64,000 bases of DNA from Pseudomonadota bacterium (GTDB lineage Bacteria; Pseudomonadota; Alphaproteobacteria; Sphingomonadales; Sphingomonadaceae). The stretch lies in assembly GCA_023389105.1 (NCBI GenBank), contig JAEWEY010000010.1, positions 124,001-188,000 on the forward strand, written 5' to 3'. Shown piece by piece: positions 37,916-45,200 of the stretch. Made by a program: the position numbers and the translations under genes. Under the pieces are notes generated by a model, which saw only the letters and a list, made by a program, of their open reading frames with translations, had not been told where the DNA came from and ran no database searches. The first letter of the stretch is position 1, and each line of letters starts with the position of its first letter.

Positions 37916-39409
37916 GTGCTTGAGCAGCCAGCAACTTCCCCGATGAGAGAACTCTCGCTTCTGCGACGCAAATGGACCGTGCGAAAAGCAAGTTTACTGG
38001 GCATGTGCGTCGGCGGTGCGTGCTTGGTCATCGCATTCGCAGCCCATACGCACGGACGGCCTATCACAGCCGCTCTGCTCGCGGTGCTGGGCGTCACAGT
38101 TGTGGGAGCCTTGCTCGGTGTCCGAGCCGGGTTGCTCGCTGGCATCTTCGCTTCGCTCACCTACAACCTGTTGCTCACCGATCCGGTATTGAAGTTCAGT
38201 TTGGCGTCGTTGGACGATCTGGTCCCAATCATCGCCCTAAATTTGAGTGCCATTGCCTCAGGTTCTATTGCCGGTCGACTTCACGATCGGGCCTTAGCCG
38301 CCGAGCATGCGCGACAGATGGTCTCCGAGCTGCTGGCATTTAGCCAGTCACTCCAGGGCGCGGTTACGTTGGAGCAGATTCAGCAGGTCGCGCACGTCTA
38401 TCTTGGCGATGAGCTTCACCCGACACACCTGTTCGTTGAGCATAATGGTCGTTTGCGTTCGCCGGGATCGCCGGAGGATGTCGTCCGCGCAGCGGAAGAG
38501 ATATGGACCAGCAATCTTCCGCAGCTCCGCGTGCAGGACTTGATGGGGTTGGTATTAACAACAGGACAGCGACGACTTGGACTGCTTGTTCTGCCCGCAC
38601 TCATTTCGGATGCGCAACGGACAAAGAGCTTCTTGCCGCTTCTTACACTGGCGGTGCAACGCTGGCTGCTTTCCACAGAGTTGAACGAAGCCGATGCCAT
38701 TCGTCGCTCCGAAGTCTTCAAAACCGCCCTGCTCTCATCTGTTTCCCACGACCTCAGGAGCCCGCTCGCTGCGATTGCCGCTTCGGCTACGAGCTTGTCC
38801 GCGTTCGACGACGCATTGGACGCCGAAACCAAGCAGGAGCTTTTGATCACAATTAGAGAACAGAGCGAAAGGCTCGACCGTCTCACGACCAATCTGCTGA
38901 ATATCGGCAGGATTGAGGGTGGTTTGGACGTCGATCGAATGCCGGTGATCGACGCTGTCGAGAGTTTGGGGGCCGCGCTGAGCCGGGTTCGTCAGCTTCA
39001 CCCGCACCACGCATTCGAAAAGAACTTCCAAGTTCAATCTGCCGCCGTGAAAGCGGATGAAGCTCTACTGGAGCAGGTGTTGATGAATGTCTGCGCGAAT
39101 GCCGCGGTCCACACACCACCCGGAACCAAAGTGCGTGTCTCGGCTGCGATCACAGAGTCAAAACTAACGATCCGAGTTGAGGATAACGGCCCCGGTATTC
39201 CTGCGTCCGATCGCGAGCGTGTGTTCGAGCGGTTCTACCAAAGTGAGGCCGACGGTCGGCCGCGATCTGGCTCTGGCCTTGGACTTTCGATCGCGAAGGG
39301 ATTTACTGAAACCATTGGCGGCACCATCAAGGCTTCCGCCGCCGAGTTTCCGATGACAGGCGCTGATATTCAGATTGTCTTGCCGCTTACCGAGTTCATC
39401 AGTGCATAA
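37916..39409 (+). CDS. KdpD-like sensor histidine kinase lacking the N-terminal KdpD domain, 497 aa
   Basis: The protein opens with the DUF4118 four-helix membrane block found in KdpD (LLGVRAGLLAGIFASLTYNL around residues 67-86, then LSAIASGSIAGRLHDR). A GAF-like segment follows, then the H-box SSVSHDLRSPLAAIAASATS with H278 and an ATPase domain (NVCANAAVHTPPGT; VEDNGPGIP; GSGLGLSIAK). Full-length KdpD has an extra N-terminal KdpD/USP cytoplasmic module of about 370 residues, absent here. GTG 37916 is the start; ATG 37943 is an alternative. It is coupled to the regulator downstream. Confidence 0.9.
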   Translation: MLEQPATSPMRELSLLRRKWTVRKASLLGMCVGGACLVIAFAAHTHGRPITAALLAVLGVTVVGALLGVRAGLLAGIFASLTYNLLLTDPVLKFSLASLDDLVPIIALNLSAIASGSIAGRLHDRALAAEHARQMVSELLAFSQSLQGAVTLEQIQQVAHVYLGDELHPTHLFVEHNGRLRSPGSPEDVVRAAEEIWTSNLPQLRVQDLMGLVLTTGQRRLGLLVLPALISDAQRTKSFLPLLTLAVQRWLLSTELNEADAIRRSEVFKTALLSSVSHDLRSPLAAIAASATSLSAFDDALDAETKQELLITIREQSERLDRLTTNLLNIGRIEGGLDVDRMPVIDAVESLGAALSRVRQLHPHHAFEKNFQVQSAAVKADEALLEQVLMNVCANAAVHTPPGTKVRVSAAITESKLTIRVEDNGPGIPASDRERVFERFYQSEADGRPRSGSGLGLSIAKGFTETIGGTIKASAAEFPMTGADIQIVLPLTEFISA

Positions 39410-40079
39410 AAATTTGCTCATCGTGGACGATGAAACGCCCATCCTGAGGGTTTTGGCACCCGTTTTTCGCGCCGACGGATGGCAAGTATTTGAAGCAGAG
39501 AACGCCGAACAAGCGTTGGATTGTTCTACGAAAGAAGTTTTAGATCTGGTCCTGCTAGACCTTGGCCTGCCTGATGCCGATGGAAAAGAGATTATCAGTT
39601 CGTTGCGCCGCAATGACCAGATGGCGATCATCGTGTTGTCGGCTCGTCACCAGGAGTCTGAAAAAGTAGCGGCGCTTGATGCAGGCGCCGATGACTACGT
39701 GGACAAGCCGTTCAATATCGAGGTGCTGCGGGCCCGCATCAGAGCTGCGGAACGGCGGGTTCGGCAAGGCAGCGCGAGCCCTAGAAGGTTCATCGTTGGT
39801 GAATTAGAACTCGATACACAAACCCACCGAGCGTCCATCCAAGGTATGGATATCAGGCTGTCGCCCAAAGAGTTCGAGTTGTTGAAGACATTGATCGAGC
39901 ACGCCGGCCAAGTGATCACTCACCGGCGGCTGTTGATTGCGGGTTGGGGTAGCCCAAAGGTCGATCAGCAATATCTCCGCGGATACATTGCGCTGCTGCG
40001 GCAAAAGATCGAGGAAGATCCATCAGAGCCCAAGATTATTATCTCCGAACCTGGTGTTGGCTATCGCATGGCGCTTTGA
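39402..40079 (+). CDS. KdpE-like OmpR-family response regulator, 225 aa
   Basis: GTG 39402 lies inside the kinase gene end, so translation is coupled. The receiver domain has VDDETPILRVLAPVFRADGW, phospho-acceptor D53 in VLLDLGLPD, and K in DDYVDKPFN. The DNA-binding domain has LSPKEFELLKTLIEHAGQVI and QYLRGYIALLRQKIE then EPGVGYRM, the KdpE form. No kdpFABC genes are present in the window, so the target is unknown. Confidence 0.92.
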   Translation: MHKNLLIVDDETPILRVLAPVFRADGWQVFEAENAEQALDCSTKEVLDLVLLDLGLPDADGKEIISSLRRNDQMAIIVLSARHQESEKVAALDAGADDYVDKPFNIEVLRARIRAAERRVRQGSASPRRFIVGELELDTQTHRASIQGMDIRLSPKEFELLKTLIEHAGQVITHRRLLIAGWGSPKVDQQYLRGYIALLRQKIEEDPSEPKIIISEPGVGYRMAL

Positions 40080-40165
40080 TCGAAGCCGTTGAAAAGGCAT
40101 AATAACGCATAACGCGACCGAAGATTATCCCTGAGAGCCTCGCAGCTTTCTTGGACCGACGATCG

Positions 40166-40399
40166 ATGCAAACTGGCCGCAAACAAGACGAGGATGCGGA
40201 GCACGCGCTTGACGATTGGCTTGAGTCCAGCCGCTACGTCACCGCAAGGAGAGTGCACGAAGCGCGACTAGACCCGCCCATAGTCACGCCGGCCTTTCCA
40301 AAAAGGCGTCTCAACAAGGACCAGAAAGACGCGATCATAGCAGCGATCATGATACTGTTGCTGGTTGCAGGCTCGGCGTTCCTCGCGGGTCTACTGTGA
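40166..40399 (+). CDS. Small single-pass membrane protein, 77 aa
   Basis: The product MQTGRKQDEDAEHALDDWLE is acidic, has a charged middle, and ends with one membrane helix AIIAAIMILLLVAGSAFLAG. Its stop overlaps the next GTG start. A TTG at 40151 would add five residues. Function unknown; it may be read with the KdpDE-like genes upstream. Confidence 0.58.
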   Translation: MQTGRKQDEDAEHALDDWLESSRYVTARRVHEARLDPPIVTPAFPKRRLNKDQKDAIIAAIMILLLVAGSAFLAGLL

Positions 40400-40704
40400 C
40401 TGGGTTGAGCTACTTGATGATTGTCGCGGCGCTCCTTGTCGCAGCGTCGTCAGCGCCCGCGATCGCCACGCACTTCCAAACTCTGACGTTCGTATGCGCG
40501 GACGGGAGAAGGTTTGCTGTGACGCGGGAGAAACACGCCGCGACCGTCGTCTTCGAGAACAAGACGTTTGGCTTGGCGCGTCGGCCTTCGGGCATCGGAG
40601 TGCGCTACGCCAATAGTCGTGCAGCTCTCATAATCGACGGGGACATGGCGGCATTTGTCACCGACACCGTGACGGACTTGCAACGTTGTCGCGTCCGTCA
40701 TTGA
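40396..40704 (+). CDS. MliC-like (C-type lysozyme inhibitor) domain protein, 102 aa
   Basis: GTG 40396 overlaps the previous stop (GTGA). A signal peptide (LSYLMIVAALLVAASSAPAI) is followed by FVCADGRRFAVTREKHAATV and IGVRYANSRAALIIDGDMAA, the beta-barrel and Cys pair pattern of MliC/PliC inhibitors (two Cys: F-x-C and L-Q-R-C). The periplasmic protein would inhibit C-type lysozymes. Identification is by pattern only. Confidence 0.68.
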   Translation: MTGLSYLMIVAALLVAASSAPAIATHFQTLTFVCADGRRFAVTREKHAATVVFENKTFGLARRPSGIGVRYANSRAALIIDGDMAAFVTDTVTDLQRCRVRH

Positions 40705-40889
40705 TTTTGGTGTCAGCGGCACTTGCCCTCGCAGGTTGCTCGGACTCCTATCAATTCAAGGATACTGACACACAACGGGAGCGATCTGAACTTTCAGGCC
40801 AGCCGAGCAGCGACGCTCAACCCAATGGGGTCGTCGAAAACTGCGCCAACGAGTGTGAAGTTGATGGGCAACAAAGCACTGGAGGCTGA
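40686..40889 (+). CDS. Small lipoprotein, 67 aa
   Basis: A TTG start gives MSRPSLILVSAALALAGC with the lipobox LAGC. The mature part (DSYQFKDTDTQRERSELSGQ ... CANECEVDGQQSTGG) is polar with two more Cys residues and probably disordered. It overlaps the preceding gene in another frame. Function unknown. Confidence 0.5.
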   Translation: MSRPSLILVSAALALAGCSDSYQFKDTDTQRERSELSGQPSSDAQPNGVVENCANECEVDGQQSTGG

Positions 40890-41082
40890 GACGACCTACA
40901 CACTTTACTTCATGCAGCTCACAGCAAACGGGGTTGCGCGTATCACGCATGTGGAAGCGCACGACGATGAGCAGGCCACTCAGATTGCGGCGACATGGCC
41001 GTGGGCTGGACCAGTCGAAATCTGGAATGGAGACCGCATGATTGGTCGCTTGGAACCGGATGACGCGCCGTGGGCCGCCTGA
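40864..41082 (+). CDS. Small soluble protein, 72 aa
   Basis: The product starts MGNKALEAETTYTLYFMQLT and contains ARITHVEAHDDEQATQIAAT, then PVEIWNGDRMIGRLEPDD. The strand-helix-strand pattern with a final EIWNGDR-x-I is seen in tiny alphaproteobacterial proteins of unknown function. ATG 40864 is chosen; the frame opens earlier but overlaps the lipoprotein. Confidence 0.55.
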   Translation: MGNKALEAETTYTLYFMQLTANGVARITHVEAHDDEQATQIAATWPWAGPVEIWNGDRMIGRLEPDDAPWAA

Positions 41083-41501
41083 CTGTGAAGGCGCGGCATC
41101 TTGCAATCGCTCTAGGCATTTGCGCCTTAGTCCTACCGCAAGACTTGCTGCAAGCAGAGGCATGGACGCCGCTGCCGTCAAGTCAGGCTTTGCCGATTCC
41201 ATATCTGGTGGATGCCGATGGCTTGATCATTAATGGTAGCCGTCGAACCATTCCCGCGAAGTGGGTTCTATCAGAAAGCACTTCTGCCATCGGTGAATGG
41301 CAGTTTGATTGCCAGACGAAAACCTGGCGCAGCGGCGGCTCATACAAGTTTAGTGAAAACGGTCAGCCGACACGCACAACCACGCTTCCAGTAGGTTGGC
41401 ATACCGTGCCAGGGACGGGCATGTTGGCAACGCTGATGAGCGCGCTCTGCTCTTCGCCTGCTATTGCGTCTCGCGATTGGCTGCTTTCACGTCTGCGCTG
41501 A
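41070..41501 (+). CDS. Exported hypothetical protein, 143 aa
   Basis: Starting at GTG 41070 (or GTG 41085), the product has a signal peptide (ARHLAIALGICALVLPQDLL) and a body with two Cys residues (FDCQTKTWRSGGSYKF and ALCSSPAIAS). No domain recognised. It overlaps the previous gene by 13 bases. Confidence 0.55.
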   Translation: MGRLTVKARHLAIALGICALVLPQDLLQAEAWTPLPSSQALPIPYLVDADGLIINGSRRTIPAKWVLSESTSAIGEWQFDCQTKTWRSGGSYKFSENGQPTRTTTLPVGWHTVPGTGMLATLMSALCSSPAIASRDWLLSRLR

Positions 41502-41614
41502 CCAATGATGAGGACTGTCCTCAACGCTGCGTCGCCGACGAGCGTCGTTGTAGGAAACGCATAATAACCGAAGATTTTGGGCAGCTGTAATCTGCGCTGA
41601 CCGGCACCACCCCT

Positions 41615-41682
41615 GGGGTCGGATTTCGGGAATGACCCCCCCCGAATTGAGGCCCGTTCCCTAGCGGAGCGGGCCTTGTTTT
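41615..41682 (+). terminator. Terminator hairpins just upstream of the DUF4142 gene
   Basis: A first hairpin (GGGGTC / GACCCC, 41615-41639) is followed by GGCCCGTTCC pairing with GGAGCGGGCC around CTAGC (41651-41675) and then TTGTTTTG. The second is a convincing terminator and ends 22 bases before the next start codon. Confidence 0.75.
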
Positions 41683-41704
41683 GTCAGGTCGTCAGGAGGG
41701 CACC

Positions 41705-42259
41705 GTGAAGTATTTGACCCTAGCGCTTTCGGTGTTTGCTTTAATTGCCGGGTGCGCTGACAGCTCGGTGCGGCCTGCGCCGGCTGCCAAGAATGCATCG
41801 ACCCTTGGAGCCGAAACGGCCAGATATGTGCAGGCTGAGTCGAGCGCCGACGTCTTTGAAATTGAAGCAGGCCGCCTTGCAATGCGCCGCGCATCGAATG
41901 AGGTGCTTCGGCGATATGCGCTGGCCATGGTCAACAGCCACTCGCACTATTTAGTGAGGCTTGAGCAATCAGCGCAGAATAGCACAGCGATCACGACCGC
42001 CGGCACGATGCTACCTCAGCACCTCGCGCTGCTATCGCAGCTCCAGTCAGCCCGCAGCAACTTCGATGACGTATATCGCAACATCGAGGTCAAGACTCAC
42101 CTTCAAGCCTGGAACCGACATCAGATCTATGCAGCTCGCGGCGATGACGCCTCGCTGCGTGACTTCGCTTTCAACATGATGCCGGTCGTGCGGGAGCACA
42201 TGTCTCAAGTGCAAGCCATTCTTGTCACGAAACAAAATGACAGCGGCAAGCCGCGATAA
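41705..42259 (+). CDS. DUF4142 domain lipoprotein, 184 aa
   Basis: GTG 41705 follows an AGGAGGG site. MKYLTLALSVFALIAGC is a lipoprotein signal peptide. The body is a four-helix ferritin-like bundle typical of DUF4142: YVQAESSADVFEIEAGRLAM, EVLRRYALAMVNSHSHYLVR and MLPQHLALLSQLQSARSNFD, with His residues at helix positions that could bind metal. Periplasmic, of unknown function, often stress-related. A terminator hairpin directly upstream raises the possibility of attenuation. Confidence 0.82.
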   Translation: MKYLTLALSVFALIAGCADSSVRPAPAAKNASTLGAETARYVQAESSADVFEIEAGRLAMRRASNEVLRRYALAMVNSHSHYLVRLEQSAQNSTAITTAGTMLPQHLALLSQLQSARSNFDDVYRNIEVKTHLQAWNRHQIYAARGDDASLRDFAFNMMPVVREHMSQVQAILVTKQNDSGKPR

Positions 42260-42566
42260 GGCTGGCGCCTGCAGAGCTCGGCTGGTCGGGTGAGCTCCGC
42301 TCAACGAGCGGGAAAGCGAAGCTCACCCTACTCCTAGCAAAGCGAACGGGATTGCTGCGCCCCGGAGGTTTGCCCCTGCGCAGCTGGACGCGGTGCTAGG
42401 TATTTCGATGCGGATAGCTAAGCGCAGTCCGCACCAAACAGTTACTACGGCTTTCACACGAACCGCCCCCGTTGAAACTCCATAATAGCCCGTCCTCTTT
42501 TAAGCTGTTTAATCGCGGCAGAGGCAGCTCGCGCATTGAGCGCGCCTCAAACGAAGGGGAATCAGA
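42260..42566. other. Intergenic region with one long hairpin
   Basis: About 300 bases without a gene. A hairpin with arms GGGTGAGCT and AGCTCACCC lies at about 42288-42328 without a T tract; the rest shows nothing I can name. Confidence 0.45.
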
Positions 42567-42821
42567 ATGACGAGATCCTTGTTAATCCTCGCAACTACGG
42601 TCGCGCTGGCAGGCTGCGCAACGAGACCGGTCGCCCCCGCTACGCAAACCTGTCCCGATGGATCAATAATCGGCGCTACCGATTCGTGTCCGCCACCGCC
42701 GCCCCCACCGACCATCATGTGTTCGGACGGCTCGGTGGTTCAGGCAGGGATGACTTGCGCGCCTCTGCCCCCTCCGCCACCGCCACCGCCACCTGTCCGC
42801 CGTTCGGGAGAACGCGGCTGA
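42567..42821 (+). CDS. Proline-rich lipoprotein with TCPDG motif, 84 aa
   Basis: MTRSLLILATTVALAGC is a lipoprotein signal peptide (LAGC). The mature part has QTCPDGSIIGATDSCPPPPP, then IMCSDGSVVQAGMTC, a second polyproline tract and the ending VRRSGERG. It matches the gene at 5727-5990 in order of elements and in the last eight residues; the N-terminal signal region differs. A ribosome-binding GGGGAA precedes the ATG. A terminator follows, so the gene is monocistronic. Confidence 0.87.
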   Translation: MTRSLLILATTVALAGCATRPVAPATQTCPDGSIIGATDSCPPPPPPPTIMCSDGSVVQAGMTCAPLPPPPPPPPPVRRSGERG

Positions 42822-42828
42822 TAAATAT

Positions 42829-42855
42829 GGCCGGCGCTTTCGCGCCGGCCTTTTC
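42829..42855 (+). terminator. Rho-independent terminator for the Pro-rich lipoprotein
   Basis: GGCCGGCG pairs with CGCCGGCC around CTTTCG and is followed by TTTTC. Confidence 0.92.
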
Positions 42856-42894
42856 ATTTGTGACGCGCAAAATCCGAATGCCGGAGGACGCACC

Positions 42895-43101
42895 ATGGCC
42901 GGATGGCAAACAACGTTGCCGCGCCTAATAAAAGATCGTGACCGCTTAGTCCGAGTTCTGGCCGAATACGATGCCGCAAAACCAGGCCATCTCTCCGCTA
43001 GTGAGAGCACGAGGCTACTCGACCTAATCCAATGCCGAATTGAACATCTTAGTGACAGTATCCGTCGCCTGGAGGACGTGAAACGCAAGGAGACCGGTTG
43101 A
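42895..43101 (+). CDS. Small helical protein, 68 aa
   Basis: The product MAGWQTTLPRLIKDRDRLVR continues VLAEYDAAKPGHLSASESTR and ends HLSDSIRRLEDVKRKETG. It is charged and helical with coiled-coil-like spacing. The ATG lies in ACGCACCATGG with a weak ribosome-binding site. Function unknown. Confidence 0.6.
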   Translation: MAGWQTTLPRLIKDRDRLVRVLAEYDAAKPGHLSASESTRLLDLIQCRIEHLSDSIRRLEDVKRKETG

Positions 43102-43175
43102 ACGACGGGCCGGGCATCGGTTGAAACGGTCGCTTAATCTCGTTTTGTCAAAGCCTCGGTTGACGCCCTAACCGT

Positions 43176-43544
43176 TCAAAATTGAACCTTGGTTCCGCAA
43201 TATTTGTAAGAGACGCCGCTCATCACGAAGCTCGTGGGGGCCTTGATCGTGATGACTGTTGGACCGCCCTCAATGATGTCGCCGCTTTGGATGTCCTTGC
43301 ACTGGTCGACGAGAGTGTAGACGTTGCCCTTCTTGCTGAGTTTCTTGATCGTGCACTCCGCCTGCGAAACGCCGATGGAGCTCTTGCCGCCCCAATAGTT
43401 CACAATGGCACTGTTCGGCGCACCTTTGCACGCGGTCGCAACAGGCACGTAAATGCCCTGCTTCAAGGGCAACATATCGGCCGCGACAACGCTGGTCGAA
43501 GCAAGAAGTAGCGGGAAACCGATTAAGACATTTTTGCGGATCAT
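43176..43544 (-). CDS. Exported small Cys-containing protein, 122 aa
   Basis: MIRKNVLIGFPLLLASTSVV is a signal peptide. The mature part has four Cys residues in order (VATACKGAPN, QAECTIKKLS, VDQCKDIQSG, SYKYCGTKV), likely making two disulphides, and a beta-rich layout. It resembles small periplasmic proteins of alphaproteobacteria of unknown role. The upstream region contains a GGAGG-like site. Confidence 0.72.
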   Translation of the reverse strand: MIRKNVLIGFPLLLASTSVVAADMLPLKQGIYVPVATACKGAPNSAIVNYWGGKSSIGVSQAECTIKKLSKKGNVYTLVDQCKDIQSGDIIEGGPTVITIKAPTSFVMSGVSYKYCGTKVQF

Positions 43545-43635
43545 TGGACCCTCCCTTGTTGTCTCGCCATGTCTCTACAACCGCTTGCGGTCTGCTCAAA
43601 AGTTCGCGCCGCATTCGCCAACTTCGATACAATCA

Positions 43636-43665
43636 AATGTCTGGTTTGGGTGGAAAGCGGACATT
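43636..43665 (-). repeat. 30-nt palindrome family, copy 20, reverse
   Basis: Arms AATGTCTGG and GCGGACATT around loop TTTGGGTGGAAA; the minus-strand gene next door takes its TAA stop from the repeat edge. Confidence 0.88.
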
Positions 43666-44245
43666 AGTAGCCTAAGCGCCGTAGCTCTCGTTGCACGCTT
43701 GCGATGGTGCTGAACTTGTAGTGCTGCGGCTTCCGCTGATCTCGGTAGGAGCACTCACAGCCAAGGCCGAAATGCTTCGACAACTTGCTCATCGGCGCGA
43801 GAGCCGATTGCCCCGGCTTCGCGTCGTCGAACAACCGGACCTCCAGAAACCTTCCGCCATAATCGTAATGCGACTGAGGCCATTCCACGATGACAATAAG
43901 TTCTTTGGCCTCATCGCCGTCTGCATTAGCAAACCCAATCGCCGCAACTTCCGGGTCGCCACCGTCTTGTTCCACCTTGGCGACCTTGATTGCTATTAGT
44001 CGTCCGTTGGATCGTCGGACGGCGTAGATCTGCCGGTCCGTGCCGCCGTAGGCGTCACGCGCGGATGGATGATCGACGAAAACGGTTTGTTGCCCGTTCC
44101 ATATCGCTGAGACTGTGTGCGCGTCCTCGGGATCGACCTTCAGTAGCCTCAAAGCCTCTTCAGTTGGGCTGAGAGGTCGGGCCGCATTCGCCGCTACAGA
44201 TGCCGACGAGAGCATGAATGCAAGGCAGGCCGTCAACCTCATCAT
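43664..44245 (-). CDS. Exported protein, 193 aa
   Basis: ATG 44245 (MMRLTACLAFMLSSASVA) gives a signal peptide; the longer frame to 44281 runs into palindrome copy 21. The mature part contains AIGFANADGDEAKELIVIVE, a strand-turn segment like FG-GAP/VCBS-type Ca-binding loops (D-x-D-G-D), and GRFLEVRLFDD. It ends CSYRDQRKPQHYKFSTIASV then RELRRLGY with its stop in palindrome copy 20. Function unknown. Confidence 0.68.
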   Translation of the reverse strand: MMRLTACLAFMLSSASVAANAARPLSPTEEALRLLKVDPEDAHTVSAIWNGQQTVFVDHPSARDAYGGTDRQIYAVRRSNGRLIAIKVAKVEQDGGDPEVAAIGFANADGDEAKELIVIVEWPQSHYDYGGRFLEVRLFDDAKPGQSALAPMSKLSKHFGLGCECSYRDQRKPQHYKFSTIASVQRELRRLGY

Positions 44246-44270
44246 GCTCGGGACAATCTCCCATACGTCT

Positions 44271-44300
44271 AATGTCTGCAATGGGTCGAAAGCGGACGTC
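44271..44300 (-). repeat. 30-nt palindrome family, copy 21, reverse
   Basis: Arms AATGTCTGC and GCGGACGTC around loop AATGGGTCGAAA; it lies between two minus-strand genes and supplies the stop codon of the right-hand one. Confidence 0.9.
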
Positions 44301-44691
44301 AGGCTTCGGCGTGCGCGGACCGGAGCCAGCGGGCTGACTGAGACGTGAAGACCAACGCGAGCGCCGCAACCTGCATCAGCCAGACAAGAGCGACCAAGAG
44401 ATAATTGATCGTTGAAAGGTGCGCTTCTGAAAGGGCTTTTTGCGTCAGGCCAAAGAAGCTAGCTGCGGCCAAAAGTACTGCACCAACGACGAAAAATGCG
44501 AAAAGCGTCCAGCGTGCCCAGTTCTTTCGACCGCGAGAAATCAACATCGTCAACGTGACGACGATGACGACGTCGAAAACCGGGCCGAACAGGCCTTCTT
44601 TTCCAATCGAGAACCCATTGATCATCGCTATGGCTACAGAGGCAAGCTGTAACGTCTCAAAACGCCGAATTTCCAGCGGGCGATCATCCAT
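44299..44691 (-). CDS. Four-helix membrane protein, 130 aa
   Basis: MDDRPLEIRRFETLQLASVA leads into four hydrophobic helices (FGPVFDVVIVVTLTMLIS, WTLFAFFVVGAVLLAAASFF, YLLVALVWLMQVAALALVF). No domain name can be given with confidence. The stop TGA lies in palindrome copy 21. Confidence 0.68.
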   Translation of the reverse strand: MDDRPLEIRRFETLQLASVAIAMINGFSIGKEGLFGPVFDVVIVVTLTMLISRGRKNWARWTLFAFFVVGAVLLAAASFFGLTQKALSEAHLSTINYLLVALVWLMQVAALALVFTSQSARWLRSAHAEA

Positions 44692-44714
44692 CCGACCACT
44701 CTGCCAAGATTGCT

Positions 44715-44744
44715 AGCGTCTGCAATGGGTGGAAAACGGACATT
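44715..44744 (-). repeat. 30-nt palindrome family, copy 22, reverse
   Basis: Arms AGCGTCTGC and ACGGACATT around loop AATGGGTGGAAA, lying between two divergent genes. Confidence 0.9.
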
Positions 44745-44777
44745 GCTCCCAATCCTTCTTGAAGGCACCTTCGTCGC

Positions 44778-45104
44778 ATGAAGCATCCTGAAGCGCAGTT
44801 CGTGGTCGAAGTGACTGCGGGCGATGAGATTGTCTGTCGAGCGTCCAAGCAAGCCGAGCAGCGCATAAAGATGGCGGACCTAGCTGCTGTTTATGTCGAG
44901 ACAAACGAAAGTGGTCCGTGGGGAGTGGACGTTTGGTGGCTGCTCAATGACGACACCGGCCAGACGAAGGTCGCCTTTCCCCAGTTGGCGACTGGCGAAC
45001 GAGAGGCACTCGCTCGACTGCAACAACTGCCCGGCTTCGCGATACGGGGCATGAACTCGACCACCAATGCGCGCTTTGAATGCTGGCCATCACCCGCCGA
45101 GTGA
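44778..45104 (+). CDS. Hypothetical protein, 108 aa
   Basis: The product MKHPEAQFVVEVTAGDEIVC contains LAAVYVETNESGPWGVDVWW then LLNDDTGQTKVAFPQLATGE. Alternating strands with WG-x-D-V-W-W-L-L are characteristic of a small soluble protein of unknown function. Its stop codon overlaps palindrome copy 23 by one base. Confidence 0.68.
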   Translation: MKHPEAQFVVEVTAGDEIVCRASKQAEQRIKMADLAAVYVETNESGPWGVDVWWLLNDDTGQTKVAFPQLATGEREALARLQQLPGFAIRGMNSTTNARFECWPSPAE

Positions 45105-45133
45105 ATGTCCGCAATGGGTCGAAAGCAGACGCT
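45104..45133 (-). repeat. 30-nt palindrome family, copy 23, reverse
   Basis: Arms AATGTCCGC and GCAGACGCT around loop AATGGGTCGAAA; its first base is the last base of the preceding stop codon. Confidence 0.9.
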
Positions 45134-45200
45134 TATTGCCTCTGCCATTGGCACCCGCTCCAAACTGCCGTAGCCTCGCCACAACGTGGGGGGCAAGCTC

